Positions 35,552 through 38,588 of a stretch of 38,588 bases of DNA are shown here, piece after piece. The notes under the pieces were generated by a model. It worked only from the letters and a program-made list of their open reading frames with translations, was not told the origin of the DNA and made no database searches. Within the stretch, counting starts at the first letter, position 1; each line of letters begins with the position of its first letter. Origin of the DNA: Flavobacteriales bacterium (GTDB taxonomy: Bacteria; Bacteroidota; Bacteroidia; Flavobacteriales; Flavobacteriaceae); contig JALVST010000061.1 of assembly GCA_027024205.1 (NCBI GenBank), positions 1-38,588 on the forward strand, given 5' to 3'. Position numbers and translations under genes: made by a program.

Positions 35552-38551
35552 ATGAAATTAATTAAATTATTTTCAATTGTTTTCTTTTCTTTGTTTATGG
35601 GTTATCAACTCGTAGCACAAGAAAAGGTTGTAACAGGAACAGTAACTGCTGACGGTGATCCTTTACCGGGTGTGTCGGTAGTTATTAAGAACACACAAAA
35701 AGGTGTTTCAACCGATTTTAACGGAAAATACGAAATTAAAGCATCTCCTGATGATGTTTTGGTATTTTCTTATGTTGGGATGAAGCCTGTGGAAATTAAA
35801 GTGGGCAACCAGACTCAAATTGATGTTGCCATGGAAGAAACCGCTCAAGCGCTCAAAAAAGTTATCGTAACGGCTTTGGGTATAAAGAAACAACGAAAAT
35901 CTTTGACGTATGCGGCTCAAGATGTCAAAGCGGATGAGTTACAACGGGTCAAACAAACCAATCCCATTAACAGTTTAGCCGGTAAAATCTCCGGTTTGAC
36001 CATTGAACGGAATGCATCCGGTGTCGGAGGTTCCGTCAAGGTATTGCTTCGTGGAAATAAATCATTGCGTAACAACCAACCTTTATATGTCATAGATGGG
36101 GTACCTCTGGCCAATCCCACTTCTTATATCCCGGTCAGTACATTCGGCGATAAAAGCGGTGGAAACAGGGATGGCGGTGATGCCTTGTCATTGATCAACC
36201 CCGATGATATTGAAAGTATTTCGGTTTTAAAAGGCGCTTCAGCTTCGGCTTTATATGGTAGTGCCGGATTGAACGGGGTCATTTTGATTACCACTAAAAA
36301 AGGACGGAAAGGTGGTTTTACTGCTAGTGCTTCCAGTAGTTATACGGTTGATAGTCCGGCTTATTTTATGGCGTTTTCTGATGAAGCCCAAAAAAATGTC
36401 GATAGTTTTTTCCAAAAAGGACAAACCAATATAAACTCCGTTTCATTAAGCGGTGGTACACAAGCGGCACAAACCTATTTCTCTTACAGCAATACCAATG
36501 CCAAAGGGATTATACCGACTAATGATTTATCGCAACATACATTTAATTTACGCGAAACGGCTCAATTGTTAAATAATAAATTGCAAATAAACGGTAGCGT
36601 AATGTTCAGTAAACAGAAAATCAATAACCGTCCTGTTTCTGCATTGTATTTCAATCCTTTAATAGGTGTTTATAATTACGACGCTTCACAAGGTCCCTTA
36701 TCAAAATGGAAAGAATTTGAAGTGTTTGATCCCAGTCGTAATTTGATGAAACAACAATGGTTTAGAGCTACTTCGGATATTGAACAAAACCCTTATTGGA
36801 TTTTGCATCGTAATCCTACATTGGATAATAATCAAAAATGGTTGTTAAATTTAGGAGCCACTTATAAATTTAATGAGCATTTTGGTGTTAAGATACGCGG
36901 TTCATTTGATAAAAACACGATGGACTATATGCGAAAAATTTATGCAACGTCCAACGGAACATTGTCTCATAAAAACGGCCGTTATATCCTTGCTAATTTT
37001 GACAATACCCAATGGTATGGTGATTTGTCGGCCATGTATGATACAAAATTCGGTGAAGACATCAGTTTTTCAGCCATTTTGGGAACGAGTATGACTCATA
37101 ATTTGACCGATACATTTTATGCCGATTCCGGCAATACAGGTGGTTTGCAATATGCCAATGTATTTGCCATTCAAAACTTTAATGCCAGTGCGGATGTATC
37201 CATAAACGAACATCATTTACAAAAGAAAGTAAGTTCGGTTTATTTCAGTTCTACTGTCGGTTATAAAGATCAATTGTATTTGGATGTAACGGCACGTAAC
37301 GACTGGAGTTCCGCATTGCCTGCAGAGAGTCGTTCTTATTTTTATCCTTCCGTCGGTTTAACGGGGATTCTAAATAAAATGTTTGAGTTAAACGAAAACA
37401 TTTCTTTTGCCAAAGTCCGTGCCTCTTATGCCGAAGTGGGTAATGATGTGCCGGCAAATTTTTTGTATCCTAACAGAAATATATTCTTTGGGGCCGGTGT
37501 TGACCCGCAAACCCCTGTCAGACCATTGAAAGTGCCGCGTCCCGAAAGACAAAAATCAGTCGAATTCGGAACGGAATGGCATTTCCTTGACGACCGTTAT
37601 GGTATTGATATCGGTTACTACAATACTAACACAGTTGACCAATACTTTATCGTGGATGCTTCTGCTGCCGGGACATCAGGTGGACGTGTTGGTGTAAATT
37701 CCGGCGATATACAAAATAAAGGTTGGGAAATATCCGCTTTTGCCGAGCCTTTCAGAAATGATAACTTTAAATGGCATACACAATTGAACTATGCAGCCAA
37801 TCATAATGAAGTTTTGAATCTGTCCAATGAAAGTGATGGCGTGGAAATTCCTTATTATACTATTTCACCGGGAGGCGTCAATTCTTATGCTTCTTATTTG
37901 GTAGAAGGCGGTTCATACGGTGATATTTACGGACAAGTTGTTAAGAGAGATGATGCCGGTCATCCTATAGTCGATTTATCCAGTGGTGTTGCCATTCAAA
38001 AAGATGACAATGCTGATATTACCATTGCCGGATTGGAAAAAGTCGGTAATGCCAATCCGGATTTTATGTTGGGTTGGAATAACAGTTTTGACTATAAAAA
38101 CTTTACGTTCGATTTCTTGATTGACGGACGTTTCGGAGGCGTTACCATGAGTATGACCGAAGCTGTTGTAGAAGGTATGAGTGATAACTCGGCCAGGGAA
38201 CAATCGGGCAATATCGATGTGGTCGATTTAAACGGCAATGTCACACAATTATCCAACAAAGTATATTACAGTGCTGCCGGTGGTCGTAACGGCTTTACGG
38301 GCGAATATGTTTATGACGCTACCAATATCCGTTTGGCCGAAATGTCAGTATCATACAAATTTAATTTAAACAAATTCGGGATCAAACGCGCCAAAGTATC
38401 TTTGATAGGAAACAATTTGATGTTCTTCTATAAAAAGGCGCCTCACGACCCGAATGTTACCGGAAGTATAGGTAATACCTTACAAGGTGTTGATGTCTTT
38501 AATTTGCCGTCAACCAGAAGTTTAGGTTTGAACCTTAATTTAAACTTTTAA
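35552..38551 (+). CDS. SusC/RagA-family TonB-linked outer membrane receptor
   Basis: The 999-residue receptor imports a large nutrient with its SusD-like lipoprotein. A signal peptide (MKLIKLFSIVFFSLFMGYQL VAQ) is followed by a carboxypeptidase-regulatory-like domain (about 25-95: VTGTVTADGDPLPGVSVVIK, GVSTDFNGKYEI, SYVGMK). The plug domain follows at about 115-235 (LAGKISGLTIERNASGVGGS, PLYVIDGVPL, DIESISVLKGASASALYGSA, GVILITTKKG), then the 22-strand barrel ending STRSLGLNLNLNF with terminal Phe. The substrate cannot be told. No glycoside hydrolases are in view, so a peptide, glycan or other polymer is possible. Confidence 0.95.
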   Translation: MKLIKLFSIVFFSLFMGYQLVAQEKVVTGTVTADGDPLPGVSVVIKNTQKGVSTDFNGKYEIKASPDDVLVFSYVGMKPVEIKVGNQTQIDVAMEETAQALKKVIVTALGIKKQRKSLTYAAQDVKADELQRVKQTNPINSLAGKISGLTIERNASGVGGSVKVLLRGNKSLRNNQPLYVIDGVPLANPTSYIPVSTFGDKSGGNRDGGDALSLINPDDIESISVLKGASASALYGSAGLNGVILITTKKGRKGGFTASASSSYTVDSPAYFMAFSDEAQKNVDSFFQKGQTNINSVSLSGGTQAAQTYFSYSNTNAKGIIPTNDLSQHTFNLRETAQLLNNKLQINGSVMFSKQKINNRPVSALYFNPLIGVYNYDASQGPLSKWKEFEVFDPSRNLMKQQWFRATSDIEQNPYWILHRNPTLDNNQKWLLNLGATYKFNEHFGVKIRGSFDKNTMDYMRKIYATSNGTLSHKNGRYILANFDNTQWYGDLSAMYDTKFGEDISFSAILGTSMTHNLTDTFYADSGNTGGLQYANVFAIQNFNASADVSINEHHLQKKVSSVYFSSTVGYKDQLYLDVTARNDWSSALPAESRSYFYPSVGLTGILNKMFELNENISFAKVRASYAEVGNDVPANFLYPNRNIFFGAGVDPQTPVRPLKVPRPERQKSVEFGTEWHFLDDRYGIDIGYYNTNTVDQYFIVDASAAGTSGGRVGVNSGDIQNKGWEISAFAEPFRNDNFKWHTQLNYAANHNEVLNLSNESDGVEIPYYTISPGGVNSYASYLVEGGSYGDIYGQVVKRDDAGHPIVDLSSGVAIQKDDNADITIAGLEKVGNANPDFMLGWNNSFDYKNFTFDFLIDGRFGGVTMSMTEAVVEGMSDNSAREQSGNIDVVDLNGNVTQLSNKVYYSAAGGRNGFTGEYVYDATNIRLAEMSVSYKFNLNKFGIKRAKVSLIGNNLMFFYKKAPHDPNVTGSIGNTLQGVDVFNLPSTRSLGLNLNLNF

Positions 38552-38567
38552 AAAAAAAAAATTTATT

Positions 38568-38588
38568 ATGAAAAGAATATATAAATTC
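38568..38588 (+). CDS. Start of a downstream gene, probably the SusD/RagB partner (7 codons)
   Basis: The ATG at 38568, 16 bp after the SusC-like stop, reads MKRIYKF and runs off the window. The basic start looks like a lipoprotein signal, and the position after susC is where SusD-like genes lie. The identity is inferred from context only. Confidence 0.5.

Overview
The window comes from a Bacteroidetes chromosome, most likely Flavobacteriia/Flavobacteriales. The evidence is low GC, recurrent TAnnTTTG -7 promoter boxes in place of sigma70 hexamers, a SusC/RagA-type TonB-linked receptor followed by the start of a probable SusD partner, two secreted proteins with type IX secretion (T9SS) C-terminal sorting domains, LytTR two-component pairs, and a DUF3467 gene directly after rpoC. 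No species can be named from the sequence alone.

Layout. 1-1384: a decayed edge, with the 5' end of an IS3-type transposase abutting a beheaded thioredoxin-like gene, an unrecognised start-less ORF remnant, a small lipoprotein gene and a run of hairpin repeats. 1385-2851: a broken alpha/beta-hydrolase gene and a small membrane protein. 2951-16522: the core information-processing block, tRNA-Thr(TGT)/Tyr/Gly/Thr(GGT)-tuf-tRNA-Trp-secE-nusG-rplK-rplA-rplJ-rplL-rpoB-rpoC-DUF3467, with a strong promoter in front, hairpins inside (after tuf, nusG and rplL) and a clear terminator at the end. 16665-19100: pheT on its own. 19176-21957 (minus): DUF177/YceD-rpmF, a terminator, then accB-accC. 22210-24747 (minus): acylphosphatase, a T9SS parallel beta-helix protein and a heavily degraded acyl-CoA synthetase pseudogene. 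24815-27000 (minus): a compact DUF2141/histidine kinase/LytTR regulator operon. 27221-29427 (plus): a phosphate-selective-type porin, a 20-bp perfect palindrome, a terminator hairpin and a YeiH-family inner-membrane transporter carrying a one-base frameshift near its N terminus. 29488-31092: a T9SS protein with seven ~60-residue repeats. 31251-33170 (minus): htpG. 33617-35360 (minus): a second LytTR kinase/regulator pair, divergent from 35552-38551, a SusC-like receptor; the first 7 codons of its likely SusD partner run off the window.

Most of the window is conserved housekeeping. Three genes (hydrolase, acyl-CoA synthetase, YeiH-like transporter) carry frameshifts, the hydrolase and YeiH ones at homopolymer tracts. 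This suggests either ongoing gene decay or uncorrected indels in the assembly. I saw no CRISPR array, prophage, toxin-antitoxin or defence cassette. The least explained parts are the porin/palindrome/YeiH segment, the DUF2141-kinase-regulator operon and the seven-repeat T9SS protein.
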